A stretch of 58,551 bases of DNA from Candidatus Gastranaerophilales bacterium (GCA_944323985.1 CALUUP010000010.1:1-58551), one strand, 5' to 3'; positions 28,853-38,341 are shown, counted from the first letter of the stretch. Notes: generated from the sequence alone by a model not told the origin. Translations and numbers: made by a program.

Positions 28853-30028
28853 GTGACAATATTAAATAGTAAAAGTTTTATACTAGACGAGGATGATGAT
28901 AATAATCAAGAAGAGTACATTCTTCCTTCGATTGTGACAAGTAAACCTGAAGTAATTCCAATAAAAAAATCTTTGGCAATTTCAACAGCGTTACATCCTG
29001 CAGTTGTTTTATTGATATGGTTGATATCTTTGATGTTGGCTTTGATGGGTATAAATTTAACTTTATTTAAAAAACCGCCTGTCCAACAGAAAAAGGATAT
29101 AGAATTTGTTTTAGTGGATAAAGAGGGAACTCCAAGAGATCCTAATACAAAAAATAGAGCAGATATTAATTCTAGAAGTGGAGGAATTAATGATCCAAAG
29201 AGAAAGGTTTCAATGCCTTCTCCAGCGCCAAAGAAAGCTTCTACACCTTCTGCTCCTAAGTCTCAGACAAAATCAGTAAAAAAACAGTCTCAGCAAAGTC
29301 CTGTTAAGAAACAAGTTGTGCAATCTAATAAGCAAGCTCAGCCTGCCAAATCAAAACAACAACAGGCTGTTTCAAAACCTTCTGTTGCTAAACCAGCACC
29401 TCCAACTTCAAGACCGAGTGCAAGACCTGTTTCTTCACCAGCGCCTGTTGCAAAACCTTCATCAAAATTCACAGTTCCTGCTCCAAAAGGCGCTCCTGTT
29501 GGAAAATCTTTATCAACAGGACCAATAGGAGGTACATCTGCTCCAACAGGAGCTAAATCAGGAAGCAGTTCATCTTCTTCTTCTGGTGGTAGCGCTTATG
29601 CGCCAAGACCATCTTTATCCCCTTCATCTAGTGGTGGAGGTAGTGGACAATTAGCAAGAGGTTCTTCTGGATCAGGAAATCTTGGTAATCCTGGTGGTGG
29701 AGGAGGGGCTCCTGGTATAGATGCTCTTCGTGAACCTGATTTTGGACCATATATGAGAGAACTTCAAAGAAGGATTAAGCTAAATTGGGATCCTCCTAAG
29801 GGGAATGAAAGTAAAAGAGTTGTATTGTTATTTAAAATTGCTAAAGATGGTAGGTTATTGTCTTGTAGAGTGCATAAGTCTTCTGGACTTCCGTCTGCAG
29901 ATCAGGCAGCTTTGAAGGCTGTTGAACTAACAGCACCTTTTAGACCGCTACCTGCTGATTTTAAAGGACAAAGTATTGATATACAATTTACGTTTGATTA
30001 TAACGTGTTTGGTGGTTCAAGATATTAA
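28853..30028 (+). CDS. TonB family protein
   Basis: 391 residues. Links the inner-membrane proton channel to the outer membrane. A cytoplasmic N-terminus (to about 40) precedes one membrane helix (about 50-70). A long Pro/Ala/Lys/Ser/Gly-rich spacer (about 100-285) reaches the periplasm. The C-terminal domain contains YMRELQRRIKLNWDPP (about 297-312), VVLLFKIAKDGRLLSCRVHKSSG and the closing strands. Begins at GTG (28853). Followed by exbB and two exbD, as in energised uptake or TolA-like systems; TonB versus TolA use is not settled. Confidence 0.88.
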   Translation: MTILNSKSFILDEDDDNNQEEYILPSIVTSKPEVIPIKKSLAISTALHPAVVLLIWLISLMLALMGINLTLFKKPPVQQKKDIEFVLVDKEGTPRDPNTKNRADINSRSGGINDPKRKVSMPSPAPKKASTPSAPKSQTKSVKKQSQQSPVKKQVVQSNKQAQPAKSKQQQAVSKPSVAKPAPPTSRPSARPVSSPAPVAKPSSKFTVPAPKGAPVGKSLSTGPIGGTSAPTGAKSGSSSSSSSGGSAYAPRPSLSPSSSGGGSGQLARGSSGSGNLGNPGGGGGAPGIDALREPDFGPYMRELQRRIKLNWDPPKGNESKRVVLLFKIAKDGRLLSCRVHKSSGLPSADQAALKAVELTAPFRPLPADFKGQSIDIQFTFDYNVFGGSRY

Positions 30029-30067
30029 AAATGACGATATTATAATGAAAATAAGAGGTAGATTATT

Positions 30068-30718
30068 ATGGAATTATTATTACATTCAATTCAATTAGAT
30101 TGGCCGGTATTGTTACCAATATTAGTGTGCTCAATTTTAACTGTTATGGTAGCTATTGATCGTGCAGCGTTTTATAACGCTAATAAAAGAAATGTTATTG
30201 AGTTTATTCCTAGATTGCAAAAAGAACTTGCGAAGAATAATTTAATGGGTGCTCAAAATGTTGCTGTTCAGTGTGGTGGAATTATTGGTGAAGTTACAGA
30301 AGAAGGTGTGAGAATTTTATCTGAACAGAAGAAAGGTTTTTCTCGTTCTTTTGATATTGCATCTGCTTTAGCAACTAGAAAATTGGAGCATAGGTTAACT
30401 ATTTTAGGTACAATAGGTGGTGTTGCTCCATTTTTAGGTTTGTTTGGTACAGTTGTAAGAATTCTTTATACATTCCAAGATTTGGCGTCTCAAGGAAATC
30501 AATCTGCTGCTGTTGCAATGGGGATTGGGTCTGCTTTGATTGCTACAGCTTTTGGTCTTGGTGTCGCAATAGTTGCTGTTGTTTGTTACAACACTTTCCA
30601 ATCTACTGTTAGAAGATTTGAGGATGATTTTCAACTTATCAAATTGTTATTCTTGAGCTTTGTTGACTCAGAAGAAGAAGTAAATGTTCAATCTAAGTCA
30701 AGTGTTGCTTTAGGGTAG
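30068..30718 (+). CDS. exbB: MotA/TolQ/ExbB proton channel family protein
   Basis: 216 residues with three membrane helices (about 15-30, 120-145, 155-180). The conserved segment LEHRLTILGTIGGVAPFLGLFGTVVRIL (about 101-128) is the ExbB/TolQ signature. It forms the pentameric channel with ExbD and powers the TonB protein encoded before it. Confidence 0.92.
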   Translation: MELLLHSIQLDWPVLLPILVCSILTVMVAIDRAAFYNANKRNVIEFIPRLQKELAKNNLMGAQNVAVQCGGIIGEVTEEGVRILSEQKKGFSRSFDIASALATRKLEHRLTILGTIGGVAPFLGLFGTVVRILYTFQDLASQGNQSAAVAMGIGSALIATAFGLGVAIVAVVCYNTFQSTVRRFEDDFQLIKLLFLSFVDSEEEVNVQSKSSVALG

Positions 30719-30752
30719 ATTATTACAGAATAATTGATGAAAGAATATAATT

Positions 30753-31286
30753 ATGGGTATTAAAACAGGTAAAAAGGCTCTATTTACAGAAATTAATATA
30801 ACTCCGCTTACGGATATTTTCTTAGTTTTGTTAATTATAATGATGGTAGTTGCTCCAACTTTCCAGTCGGTTGATAATTCAATTACTGTTCCGGAAGTTA
30901 ATAGTGGTACTGCTATTGAACAAGGTAAGGTTACGGTTTCTGTAACTAGAGATGGTGCTGTTTATGTAGATTCTGTAAGATCTTCAGTAGAAAATTTGGC
31001 AAATGATTTGTTGAAGGTTAAACCTCAGGGGGATAATGCTGAAGTTGTTGTTAAAGCTGATGAAAAGGTTAAAAGTTCTATTATTATGGATATAATGGAT
31101 GCTGCTCAAGACGCAAATTATAAAAAACTTATTGTTGCAGGAGAACCTTTGAATAAAAAAGATCAAAGAAAATTAGAAGAAGCTCAACCGGCAGATGATA
31201 CGTCAAATTATACATCAAATAATGTCATTGAGGGAGCTACAACAAGTATTCCTCAAGAAAATCAATATGAGACTTGGAGTGAGTAG
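30753..31286 (+). CDS. exbD: ExbD/TolR family protein (first copy)
   Basis: 177 residues. N-terminal EINITPLTDIFLVLLIIMMV with the proton-carrying Asp21 inside the single membrane helix, then a periplasmic domain (about 45-130). The C-terminus is about 40 residues longer than usual and rich in Asn/Thr/Gln. Works with the exbB product. Confidence 0.92.
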   Translation: MGIKTGKKALFTEINITPLTDIFLVLLIIMMVVAPTFQSVDNSITVPEVNSGTAIEQGKVTVSVTRDGAVYVDSVRSSVENLANDLLKVKPQGDNAEVVVKADEKVKSSIIMDIMDAAQDANYKKLIVAGEPLNKKDQRKLEEAQPADDTSNYTSNNVIEGATTSIPQENQYETWSE

Positions 31287-31289
31287 ATT

Positions 31290-31667
31290 ATGCGCGATAG
31301 TTTTAATGAAATAAATATAACACCATTAACAGATATCTTTTTAGTTTTGTTAATAATTATGATGGTTATTGCTCCTTTGCTTGATCAACAAGGTTTAAAT
31401 TTAGCTGTTCCAGAAGTTGTTAATGCTGAGCAAATCTCACAAGATCCTAAAATCATGAATTTTAGTGTTTCTAATGATAATAAATATTTTTTTAACGATT
31501 TAGAAATTGCATCTAGTGATTTAGAAAAAGTTGTTGCAGATCATGCTAAAGAATATCCTGATGGTTTGTTGATTCAGGTTGGAGAAAATGCTGAACATGG
31601 TGCTGTTGTAAAACTTATGGATTCAGCTAGAAATGTTGGTGTGACAAGTATTTCTCTTGCAAGGTGA
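31290..31667 (+). CDS. exbD: ExbD/TolR family protein (second copy)
   Basis: 125 residues, starting 3 nt after the first copy and with the same EINITPLTDIFLVLLIIMMV core (channel Asp about residue 16). It is the compact, normal-length form. Two adjacent exbD genes may let the complex use a heteromeric pair. Confidence 0.92.
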   Translation: MRDSFNEINITPLTDIFLVLLIIMMVIAPLLDQQGLNLAVPEVVNAEQISQDPKIMNFSVSNDNKYFFNDLEIASSDLEKVVADHAKEYPDGLLIQVGENAEHGAVVKLMDSARNVGVTSISLAR

Positions 31668-31682
31668 TTTTAAGGAAAATTA

Positions 31683-32489
31683 ATGCTGGAACCTTTTATT
31701 TGGATGTTTAAAACTGTGGGTATAAGAAAGCACTTTATTTATTTGTGTAGTGTTTTTATTTTCTTCTTTGCAGTTTTTGGATTAATATTTTATTTATTAA
31801 ATTCTGTAGATAGTTTTATTTTTCTTAAACCTGTAATAAATTTGATATGGTTTATTTTTTTATTGTTGTTATTTTTATTTTTTCAAGGTTACTTTTTTGA
31901 GTTAGTTGGTAATATTATTTCTCGGGATTGGGATATAAAAGCTGATAATGTTTATAATAGTAAAGTTAAAACAATATTTAAAATTTCTTTGCCTGAACTA
32001 CATTTTTTTAAATTTTTATGGCGAGGAATTGCTTCTTTTTTTGCTGTGGTTTTAATGGTTTTGCCTTTTATATTATTAGTTACAACTTCAAGTGCTGTGA
32101 TTGTATTTTCGAATCTTTCCAGATTAGGAGTCGTTTTTATTTATGTGTTTTTCTTATTATTTTTCCCAGCTTTGTTGTGGAATTATTCTATAAGAAATTC
32201 TATTGTAGCTGTATTTAATTATAGAAAAGTCATTTATTTAATGGGTAATTATACAAAAAATTATTTTGTTAATATTTTGTTGTTTATATTATATGTTTTT
32301 GTAAATGGAGTTATTTTAGAGTTTATTGTAAATATTTTTGCAAAAAATCATACTTTTTTTGCGGGGCATCATTTTATTAATATTGTATATAGTTTAATAT
32401 TGTTGTTTGTGTTTTTTGTGAATTATATTTATAGTTTGTATGTTTTTGCGTATTTGTTGGGGACAATTGCTCCTAGCGAGGAAGTTTAA
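31683..32489 (+). CDS. Multi-helix membrane protein (DUF4013-like), unknown
   Basis: 268 residues, six or more hydrophobic helices, Phe-rich. GYFFELVGNIISRDW and the LPEL motif recall DUF4013-type proteins of unknown function; the match is from pattern memory and weak. Its stop overlaps that of the convergent holB gene. As the last gene of the tonB-exbBD cluster, it may be an accessory to it. Confidence 0.6.
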   Translation: MLEPFIWMFKTVGIRKHFIYLCSVFIFFFAVFGLIFYLLNSVDSFIFLKPVINLIWFIFLLLLFLFFQGYFFELVGNIISRDWDIKADNVYNSKVKTIFKISLPELHFFKFLWRGIASFFAVVLMVLPFILLVTTSSAVIVFSNLSRLGVVFIYVFFLLFFPALLWNYSIRNSIVAVFNYRKVIYLMGNYTKNYFVNILLFILYVFVNGVILEFIVNIFAKNHTFFAGHHFINIVYSLILLFVFFVNYIYSLYVFAYLLGTIAPSEEV

Positions 32490-33331
32490 TTAATTAGTTT
32501 TAAGCATATATCATCAAATATATTTATGCTTTTTAATCCAAGATTAGCTTGTTTTTTTGCAGTTTCTATGATTTTTATATGTTCTATAAAATTATTATTT
32601 TTAGGGTTTGATTTTAATAGAATTAAAATGTAATTTTGTATTGCATTTAGAATTTCGAGTATTGAATAATCTTTATTTAAATCTTGTAAAGCCTGAGATA
32701 TTTCAAATACATTTTTACGTTTATATTGGTAATAGTTAGTAAATATACCTTCTATAATAGAATAATCATAGGATATTTTTTCTTTTGAAGGAACAAAGAA
32801 ACATTGAGAACGTGATATTATAGTAGAAAGTACATCATCAATATATCTTGTTAAAAATATAAAAGTTACACCAGCTTGCGGTTCTTCTATAATTTTTAAT
32901 AGTGAATTTGCAGTTTCTGCTTGAAAATTTAAAGGATTTAATCCGGCAACATTACCATTTTCATCTTTATCACAAAAAATATATACTCTATGAAATTCGG
33001 AAGAGGATATTAAAGTTTCTTTTATCATTTGCGATTGTTTAATAGAAATAACGGTTTTAGAATCATCATCTTCTGGTTTATTATCAATTTTAGAAATTGT
33101 AAGAACTGCAGGATGAGAATTTTCTTTTATCCATTTACAATTTAAGCAGTTACAATCATCTGATTTATCTTTTTTACAATTAAGCAATCTAGCTATTTCA
33201 AGTGCCAAAATATATTGTGCTTCTAAATCATTTCCATAAAATAATAAGCTTTGAGGTAGAGCTCTTGTTTTTGTATTTATAGCTTGAGTGAAATAATTTG
33301 TTAAAAAAGGATATTTATCTGATAATAGCAC
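32486..33331 (-). CDS. holB: DNA polymerase III delta' subunit-like protein
   Basis: 281 residues, part of the clamp loader that places the beta clamp on DNA. It has the four-cysteine zinc module LNCKKDKSDDCNCLNCKW and the sensor-type ETANSLLKIIEEP and ISRSQC. The Walker A position is degraded (FYGNDLEAQ), as is normal for delta'. I start at GTG (33331), since GGAGG lies 6 nt ahead; a TTG two codons upstream touches the ribosome site. It overlaps the holA stop by about 17 nt. Confidence 0.87.
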   Translation of the reverse strand: MLLSDKYPFLTNYFTQAINTKTRALPQSLLFYGNDLEAQYILALEIARLLNCKKDKSDDCNCLNCKWIKENSHPAVLTISKIDNKPEDDDSKTVISIKQSQMIKETLISSSEFHRVYIFCDKDENGNVAGLNPLNFQAETANSLLKIIEEPQAGVTFIFLTRYIDDVLSTIISRSQCFFVPSKEKISYDYSIIEGIFTNYYQYKRKNVFEISQALQDLNKDYSILEILNAIQNYILILLKSNPKNNNFIEHIKIIETAKKQANLGLKSINIFDDICLKLIN

Positions 33332-34277
33332 ACTCAACCTCCGATATTATATCAATACTTTCCGCAGATTTTATTTTGTATTCTACATTAAAAAGGTTCT
33401 CTTTTAGTTTTATTAAATCTGAAGTTTTTGAATTTTTTAATTTTTCTAATGTTTGTTTTACGACAAATTCATGCATCCCAACTAATTTAGAAAGTTCTAA
33501 TGTTGATTTATTTGTAGATGTTTTTAGTATAATCCATTTTCTTAGCATTGTTTGTATAGCTGATAATAGTTCTAGGGGATGTTTTTTATCTAATAATTTT
33601 TTAAATTCTAAAAGAGCATAGTCTTTTTTGCCTTTCATTATTAGTTCTGTAAAATTAAATAAATCTTGGTTTGATATACAAATATCTTGAACCATTTGTT
33701 TTGTAATCGTTTTACTTGGGTGTGCAATTAATTTAAGTTTTTCAAGTTCTCCATCAAATTCTCTTAAATTATTTCCAATTTGTTCAATTAAAAGATTGAT
33801 AGCATCTTGGTTTAAAATAATGTCTTTAGATTTTGCATTATTTTTTATCCAATTAGTAATATCAGCCATTTTATAAGTCTTAAAAGTTGGAAATTCTTTC
33901 GAATTAAATTTTGATAAGATTTTATATAATTTTTTTCGTGAATCTATTTTTTTATTTTCATCTCTTGGTAATTTTACAACAAATACAATATCTAATGTTT
34001 CAGGGTTATTATTTAAAGCATCTTCTATGTCTGAAAGTTCGGAATCATCAAAATAATTTTTATTTGTAAGAAAATAATTTTCAGCATTAATAACTAATAA
34101 CATCTGACCGAACATCATTGGTGGGGTTCTTAAAGCATTTATTAATGTTGAATATTCCGGATTGTCTAATATTTGAAAATTCATTGAACTAAAATCCGGA
34201 TTTAGTTTAGAACTTAGTTTTTTTAGCTCAAGTTCTATGTTATAATCTTCATCCCCGTAAAAGAAATATATTGCCAT
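33315..34277 (-). CDS. holA: DNA polymerase III delta subunit
   Basis: 320 residues; opens the beta clamp. N-terminal FFYGDEDYNIELEL (clamp-binding region) and middle LLIEQIGNNLREFDGELEKL (about 165-184) are typical HolA segments. I start at the ATG at 34277. It has no ribosome site, but TATAAT ends 6 nt before it, so a leaderless start is likely. An in-frame ATG 12 codons upstream lies at the -35 box. Confidence 0.88.
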   Translation of the reverse strand: MAIYFFYGDEDYNIELELKKLSSKLNPDFSSMNFQILDNPEYSTLINALRTPPMMFGQMLLVINAENYFLTNKNYFDDSELSDIEDALNNNPETLDIVFVVKLPRDENKKIDSRKKLYKILSKFNSKEFPTFKTYKMADITNWIKNNAKSKDIILNQDAINLLIEQIGNNLREFDGELEKLKLIAHPSKTITKQMVQDICISNQDLFNFTELIMKGKKDYALLEFKKLLDKKHPLELLSAIQTMLRKWIILKTSTNKSTLELSKLVGMHEFVVKQTLEKLKNSKTSDLIKLKENLFNVEYKIKSAESIDIISEVECAIIR

Positions 34278-34313
34278 ATGGGAATTATACAACAAATCTT
34301 TTTTAGTATTCAA
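34278..34313 (-). promoter_or_regulatory. holA promoter giving a predicted leaderless mRNA
   Basis: The minus strand reads TTGAAT (34313-34308), 18-nt spacer, TATAAT (34289-34284), TCCCAT, then the ATG of holA. Predicted transcription start coincides with the A of the start codon. Confidence 0.6.
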
Positions 34314-34329
34314 GTTTGGTTTATATAAA

Positions 34330-34519
34330 ATGAATCAAACTTATATTAAGTGGGGTGATAGTTTCGACTTATTTATAAACATAAATATATAGTTCAAGCA
34401 TTGTTAAAATACCTTTCTTTGTCATTAAGCCAAGTGATAGAGAGAATGAATACTATGTTTATGAAGATAATGCAGTAGTTTTTATTGCAAATAATATGGC
34501 ATTATATCTTTCTTCTTAG
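34330..34519 (+). pseudogene. Frameshifted remnant of a small gene
   Basis: From ATG at 34330 one frame reads MNQTYIKWGDSFDLFIN and then stops at 34390. The next frame over is open from 34385 to the TAG at 34517 and reads SSIVKIPFFVIKPSDRENEY then YVYEDNAVVFIANNMALYLSS, which has normal protein character but no start codon. One +1 shift near 34375-34385 would join the two into about 63 residues. I infer a broken small gene of unknown function. Confidence 0.45.
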
Positions 34520-34523
34520 AGTG

Positions 34524-34551
34524 TTGCAAAAATATTAAAATTGTGTAATAA
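34524..34551 (+). promoter_or_regulatory. Candidate promoter of the SNF2 helicase gene
   Basis: TTGCAA (34524-34529), 16-nt spacer, TAATAA (34546-34551). It would give a leader of about 125 nt holding the structured segment 34557-34650. Confidence 0.45.
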
Positions 34552-34556
34552 TATAC

Positions 34557-34650
34557 CTTAGTTGGGAGCATATGGTTAGTGATAGCAATTGTATAAATGG
34601 TATTGCTTGCCTGTTTAGTTTTTATCTAGACGAATTTATTCCGAACTAAG
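34557..34650 (+). promoter_or_regulatory. Possible structured 5' leader of the SNF2 helicase gene
   Basis: An outer stem CTTAGTT (34557-34563) / AACTAAG (34644-34650) encloses two hairpins, AGCAAT/ATTGCT (about 34584-34607) and GTTTAG/CTAGAC (about 34613-34631). CCTTA at its start can alternatively pair with TAAGG near the ribosome site (34661-34665), so two exclusive folds are possible. It matches no RNA family I recognise. Confidence 0.4.
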
Positions 34651-34682
34651 ATACTGAAAATAAGGATGAGTACCTCGTTTGC

Positions 34683-37600
34683 ATGGCTGATTTTAAATTT
34701 AATTATGATTTTTTGAAAAAAAATGCGACTTCCGGTAGTTGGAGGCGTGGTTATGAATATTATCAAAAGGATATGATTTTAGAATCTTATTCTGAGAAAA
34801 ATTTTTTCAAGGGTAAAGTTAAAGGAAATTATCAAGATTTTTATGTTACTGATTTGATTTTTAAAAAGAATAAAATTGAAGCTAGATGTAATTGTCCTTT
34901 AAAAGATGAGTGGTGTAAACATTCTGTAGCCATTGCTCTTAAAGCTATTGAAGAAGGCGCTTATGAAAAATGGTTGCAAGAAAAGTATGCTATTGAACCG
35001 GATTTATCTGATGTAGATACTGCTTTAAAAGAAAATCCAAAAGGTAGTTACATTTTTCATTTTAATCCTAAAAGAAGACAAAATTTCTTCTCAATATTGG
35101 TTAGGGATAGATCTACAAATAAAGTTGTTAGATCTTTAGAAACAATTTTGCGAGCTTTAATTGATATTCAGCGTACAAATCCTGATTTTGAATTAAATGA
35201 TGCTCAAAAATGTGAATTGGCTTTATTCCAAACGCTTTTAAAAATTTCAAAACAAGATAAAAAAGCGGGTTGGTATGATATTCCAATTACGAAGTTTGCT
35301 CCAGTTTTCCCTTTGTTAGCAGAATTAGAAGAAGTTTTGGATGAAAAAACTAAAGAGAGAATTGAGTTTACTAATAATACTTGGGATTTAAATTTAGATG
35401 TATCGACAACTTCAATAAATGGGGCTACAAATATTGTTTTAGAATTGTTTTGGACCCGTCCGGATAAAGAAGGTTTTTATCCATTTGAAGAAGTTAAATA
35501 TTTTTCTCGTCAAATTAAATGGGGTAGATATAAAAATATTATTTTCCCTATAAATATTGCGATGAACGAACTCCCTCAAAGTATTATTAAGTCTACTTTT
35601 ACAGATTTGAAAGAAGCTGATGGTGGAAAGTTTGTTTATGAGGATTTGCCTCATTTAAAAGAAATTATGAACGTAACAATAGCGGATAATATTTCTAAAT
35701 TGTTACTTGAACATAAACCTCCTTTAAACGTTGTTACATTGGGTATTGATTATGATCAATCACTAAAGGCTTCTTTAGAATTTGATTATTCAGGAGTAAG
35801 AGTTCCTTATTCAAAAAGTAAAGATAAATCACCATATCTTTCTGTTAAGTCAACAGAGGCTGATGGACTTGTTTATTGGATTAAGAGAGATTATGAACAT
35901 GAACAATTAGCATACAATATGTTACTCGCTTGTAAATTTGTTCCAATGCAAACTAATAATTTAGCTTTAGAAAAAGAAAATGCTATAGATTTTTATAATT
36001 ATTATATTCAACAAGCAGGAGAAGGTTGGAAATTTGAAGAAAAAGATGATATGAATTTCTTTAAATTATTAAAAGAACCTTTTAGAATGTGTGCAAAAAT
36101 TGATTTTTCTGAAGAATCAATTGATAGTATGGAAATTCAGCTTTATGGGCAAGTTGGTGACGAAGTTATAAATTTTGATGATATTTATGAAACTATTCAA
36201 AGCGGTGAAAAATATGCAAGAGTTAGAAGTTTAGGGTTTGTAGAATATCCTGCTCAAAATATCTATCAAATAATGCGTTCGTTTAACTCTTTTGATGCTT
36301 ATAGAAATAATGAAAATAAATTTTTAGTAAAAACATATCGTGTTGGATTGATTACTGAACTTCAAAATCAAGGTTTTGAGCTTGTAATGAGTGAGAAATT
36401 TCAAAGATTTTGGGAACAAATTTCTACGTTTTCGACGACTTCTGACGGTGTTGACATTCCTAAAGGAGTTAATGCTGAATTTCGTGAATATCAAGTTAAA
36501 GGTTTCCATTGGTTATGGTTTTTGTATCAATATGGGCTTAATGGAATTTTAGCAGATGATATGGGGCTTGGTAAAACTTTACAGGCATTGAGTTTATTAC
36601 AAAAAGCAAAAGAAGTAGATGGTCCACAACCAACCTTAGTTATTGCGCCTACTACCGTTGTATTTAACTGGGAAGCTGAAATTCAAAAATTTACACCGGA
36701 TCTAACTTGTTTGAAGCTTTCTGGGGTTGATAGAAAAAATTTATTTAAGCATATTCCGGAATATGATATTGTTATTACAAGTTATGCTCTAGTAAGACGT
36801 GATATTGCAAAATTAAAGAAATATAATTTTAGATATATTATTTTAGACGAATCTCAAAATATTAAAAATGCTATTTCACAAACTGCTCAAGCAGTAAAAG
36901 AATTACAGTCTGATCACAAATTAGCATTATCAGGTACTCCTATTGAAAATAAACTTGAAGAATTGTGGTCTGTATTTGATTTCTTGATGCCAGGTTTCTT
37001 ATTTAATGTCGCGGAATTTAATTATCGCTATGTAACTCCAATTATGGAAAGACAAGATAAGACTGTAGAAAAACGCTTAAAATTACAAATATTCCCATTC
37101 ATATTACGTCGTATGAAAAGGGATGTTGCGAAAGATCTTCCTGATAAAGTTGAAAATATGGCATATTGTGAACTTACTGATGAACAAAGAGATTTTTATC
37201 TTGAAGTTCTGGACAGCACTAAGGAAGAGTTGTTCAAGAGTATTGAACTTAATGGGCTTGAAAAAAGCAGAATGTCTATTTTCTCAGCTCTGCTTCGTTT
37301 ACGTCAAATTTGTTGTCACCCTAAACTTTATGATAAAGAACATGTTAAGGGTGTTATTAAGTCAGGTAAATTTGAATATCTTAAAGGGATGTTGGAACAA
37401 ATTATTCAGGAAAAACATAGAGTTCTTTTATTCAGTCAATTTGTTGACATGCTTGACATTATAAAGGCTTGGCTTGAAAGAGAAGGTATTCCTTATGAAT
37501 ATTTAACAGGAAAGACTAAAGATAGACAAGCTGCTGTTGAAAACTTTAATAATAATCCGAATATTCCAATATTCTTGATTAGTTTGAAAGCTGGTGGAAC

Positions 37601-37874
37601 TGGTTTAAACTTAACGGGAGCAGATTATGTAATCCACTATGACCCTTGGTGGAATCCTGCGGTAGAAGATCAAGCTACTGATAGGGCTTATCGTATTGGG
37701 CAAACGAAGAAAGTGTTTGTTTATAGACTTATTACAAAAAATACGGTTGAAGAGAAAATTCAGAAAATTAAAGGTAGAAAAAGAGATCTCGTTGATAGCG
37801 TAGTATCTATTGATAGAAATATTACAAAATCTTTAACAATGGAAGATATAAAAGAGATCTTCTCTGTAGATTAA
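34683..37874 (+). CDS. SWIM zinc-finger SNF2-family helicase
   Basis: 1063 residues. Predicted ATP-driven DNA translocase. N-terminal SWIM zinc finger (CNCPLKDEWCKHS, about 69-81), a long middle domain, then the SNF2 core: Walker A DDMGLGKT (about 624-631), motif II DESQ (about 722), motif III LALSGTPIENKLEELW, and helicase C motifs GGTGLNLTGADYVIHYDPWW and DQATDRAYRIGQ. All ATPase motifs are intact. Family members are often linked to DNA repair or chromosome upkeep, but no role is proven. Its stop overlaps that of ruvC by 4 nt on the opposite strand. Confidence 0.92.
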   Translation: MADFKFNYDFLKKNATSGSWRRGYEYYQKDMILESYSEKNFFKGKVKGNYQDFYVTDLIFKKNKIEARCNCPLKDEWCKHSVAIALKAIEEGAYEKWLQEKYAIEPDLSDVDTALKENPKGSYIFHFNPKRRQNFFSILVRDRSTNKVVRSLETILRALIDIQRTNPDFELNDAQKCELALFQTLLKISKQDKKAGWYDIPITKFAPVFPLLAELEEVLDEKTKERIEFTNNTWDLNLDVSTTSINGATNIVLELFWTRPDKEGFYPFEEVKYFSRQIKWGRYKNIIFPINIAMNELPQSIIKSTFTDLKEADGGKFVYEDLPHLKEIMNVTIADNISKLLLEHKPPLNVVTLGIDYDQSLKASLEFDYSGVRVPYSKSKDKSPYLSVKSTEADGLVYWIKRDYEHEQLAYNMLLACKFVPMQTNNLALEKENAIDFYNYYIQQAGEGWKFEEKDDMNFFKLLKEPFRMCAKIDFSEESIDSMEIQLYGQVGDEVINFDDIYETIQSGEKYARVRSLGFVEYPAQNIYQIMRSFNSFDAYRNNENKFLVKTYRVGLITELQNQGFELVMSEKFQRFWEQISTFSTTSDGVDIPKGVNAEFREYQVKGFHWLWFLYQYGLNGILADDMGLGKTLQALSLLQKAKEVDGPQPTLVIAPTTVVFNWEAEIQKFTPDLTCLKLSGVDRKNLFKHIPEYDIVITSYALVRRDIAKLKKYNFRYIILDESQNIKNAISQTAQAVKELQSDHKLALSGTPIENKLEELWSVFDFLMPGFLFNVAEFNYRYVTPIMERQDKTVEKRLKLQIFPFILRRMKRDVAKDLPDKVENMAYCELTDEQRDFYLEVLDSTKEELFKSIELNGLEKSRMSIFSALLRLRQICCHPKLYDKEHVKGVIKSGKFEYLKGMLEQIIQEKHRVLLFSQFVDMLDIIKAWLEREGIPYEYLTGKTKDRQAAVENFNNNPNIPIFLISLKAGGTGLNLTGADYVIHYDPWWNPAVEDQATDRAYRIGQTKKVFVYRLITKNTVEEKIQKIKGRKRDLVDSVVSIDRNITKSLTMEDIKEIFSVD

Positions 37875-38341
37875 GATATGTTTCTTGAATGACAGATAGC
37901 TATTGCAATGGCGTCAATGGTGTCATCTAATTTTGGAAGTTTTTCTTGTTCTAAAGCTAATCGAACCATTTGTTCAACTTCTTTTTTATCAGCTCTTCCA
38001 TATCCTGTTAATACTTGTTTTACCTCCATTGGAGTATAACTAAAGATTGGTATATTGTATTTTTCTAGAACTGTTAAAATAACGCCCCTTGCTTCAGCTA
38101 CCGGTATTATTGTCTTTTGGTTTTTAAAAAAGAAAAGTTGTTCTACAGATGCACAATCTGGAGAATATTTATCAACAATTGTAGATAAATCATTATATAT
38201 CTCAAGTAATCTCTTTGAATCAGAGTTGTTTTTATCTGTTTGAATAGAACCTGATGTTATTAGATTAATATTATCGTTTTTAATTTCTATCAATCCATAG
38301 CCAACAATAGCCATTCCAGGATCTATTCCAAGTATTTTCAT
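37871..38341 (-). CDS. ruvC: Holliday junction endonuclease RuvC
   Basis: Resolves four-way DNA junctions. 156 residues. Catalytic acids: D7 (ILGIDPG), E67 (SVEQLFF) and the Asp pair in LDDTIDAIAIAICH (about 139-143). I start at the ATG at 38341, with AAGGTG 6 nt ahead; an ATG three codons upstream overlaps that site. Convergent with the SNF2 gene. Confidence 0.95.
   Translation of the reverse strand: MKILGIDPGMAIVGYGLIEIKNDNINLITSGSIQTDKNNSDSKRLLEIYNDLSTIVDKYSPDCASVEQLFFFKNQKTIIPVAEARGVILTVLEKYNIPIFSYTPMEVKQVLTGYGRADKKEVEQMVRLALEQEKLPKLDDTIDAIAIAICHSRNIS

Noticed and set aside
34350-34519. tmRNA-like features: GGGGTGATAGTTTCGAC followed later by a GCAAATAAT... tag-like frame
   Set aside because: No 3' tRNA-like half, T arm or complementary acceptor strand exists downstream before the SNF2 start. 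The tag frame is better read as the tail of a broken small protein.
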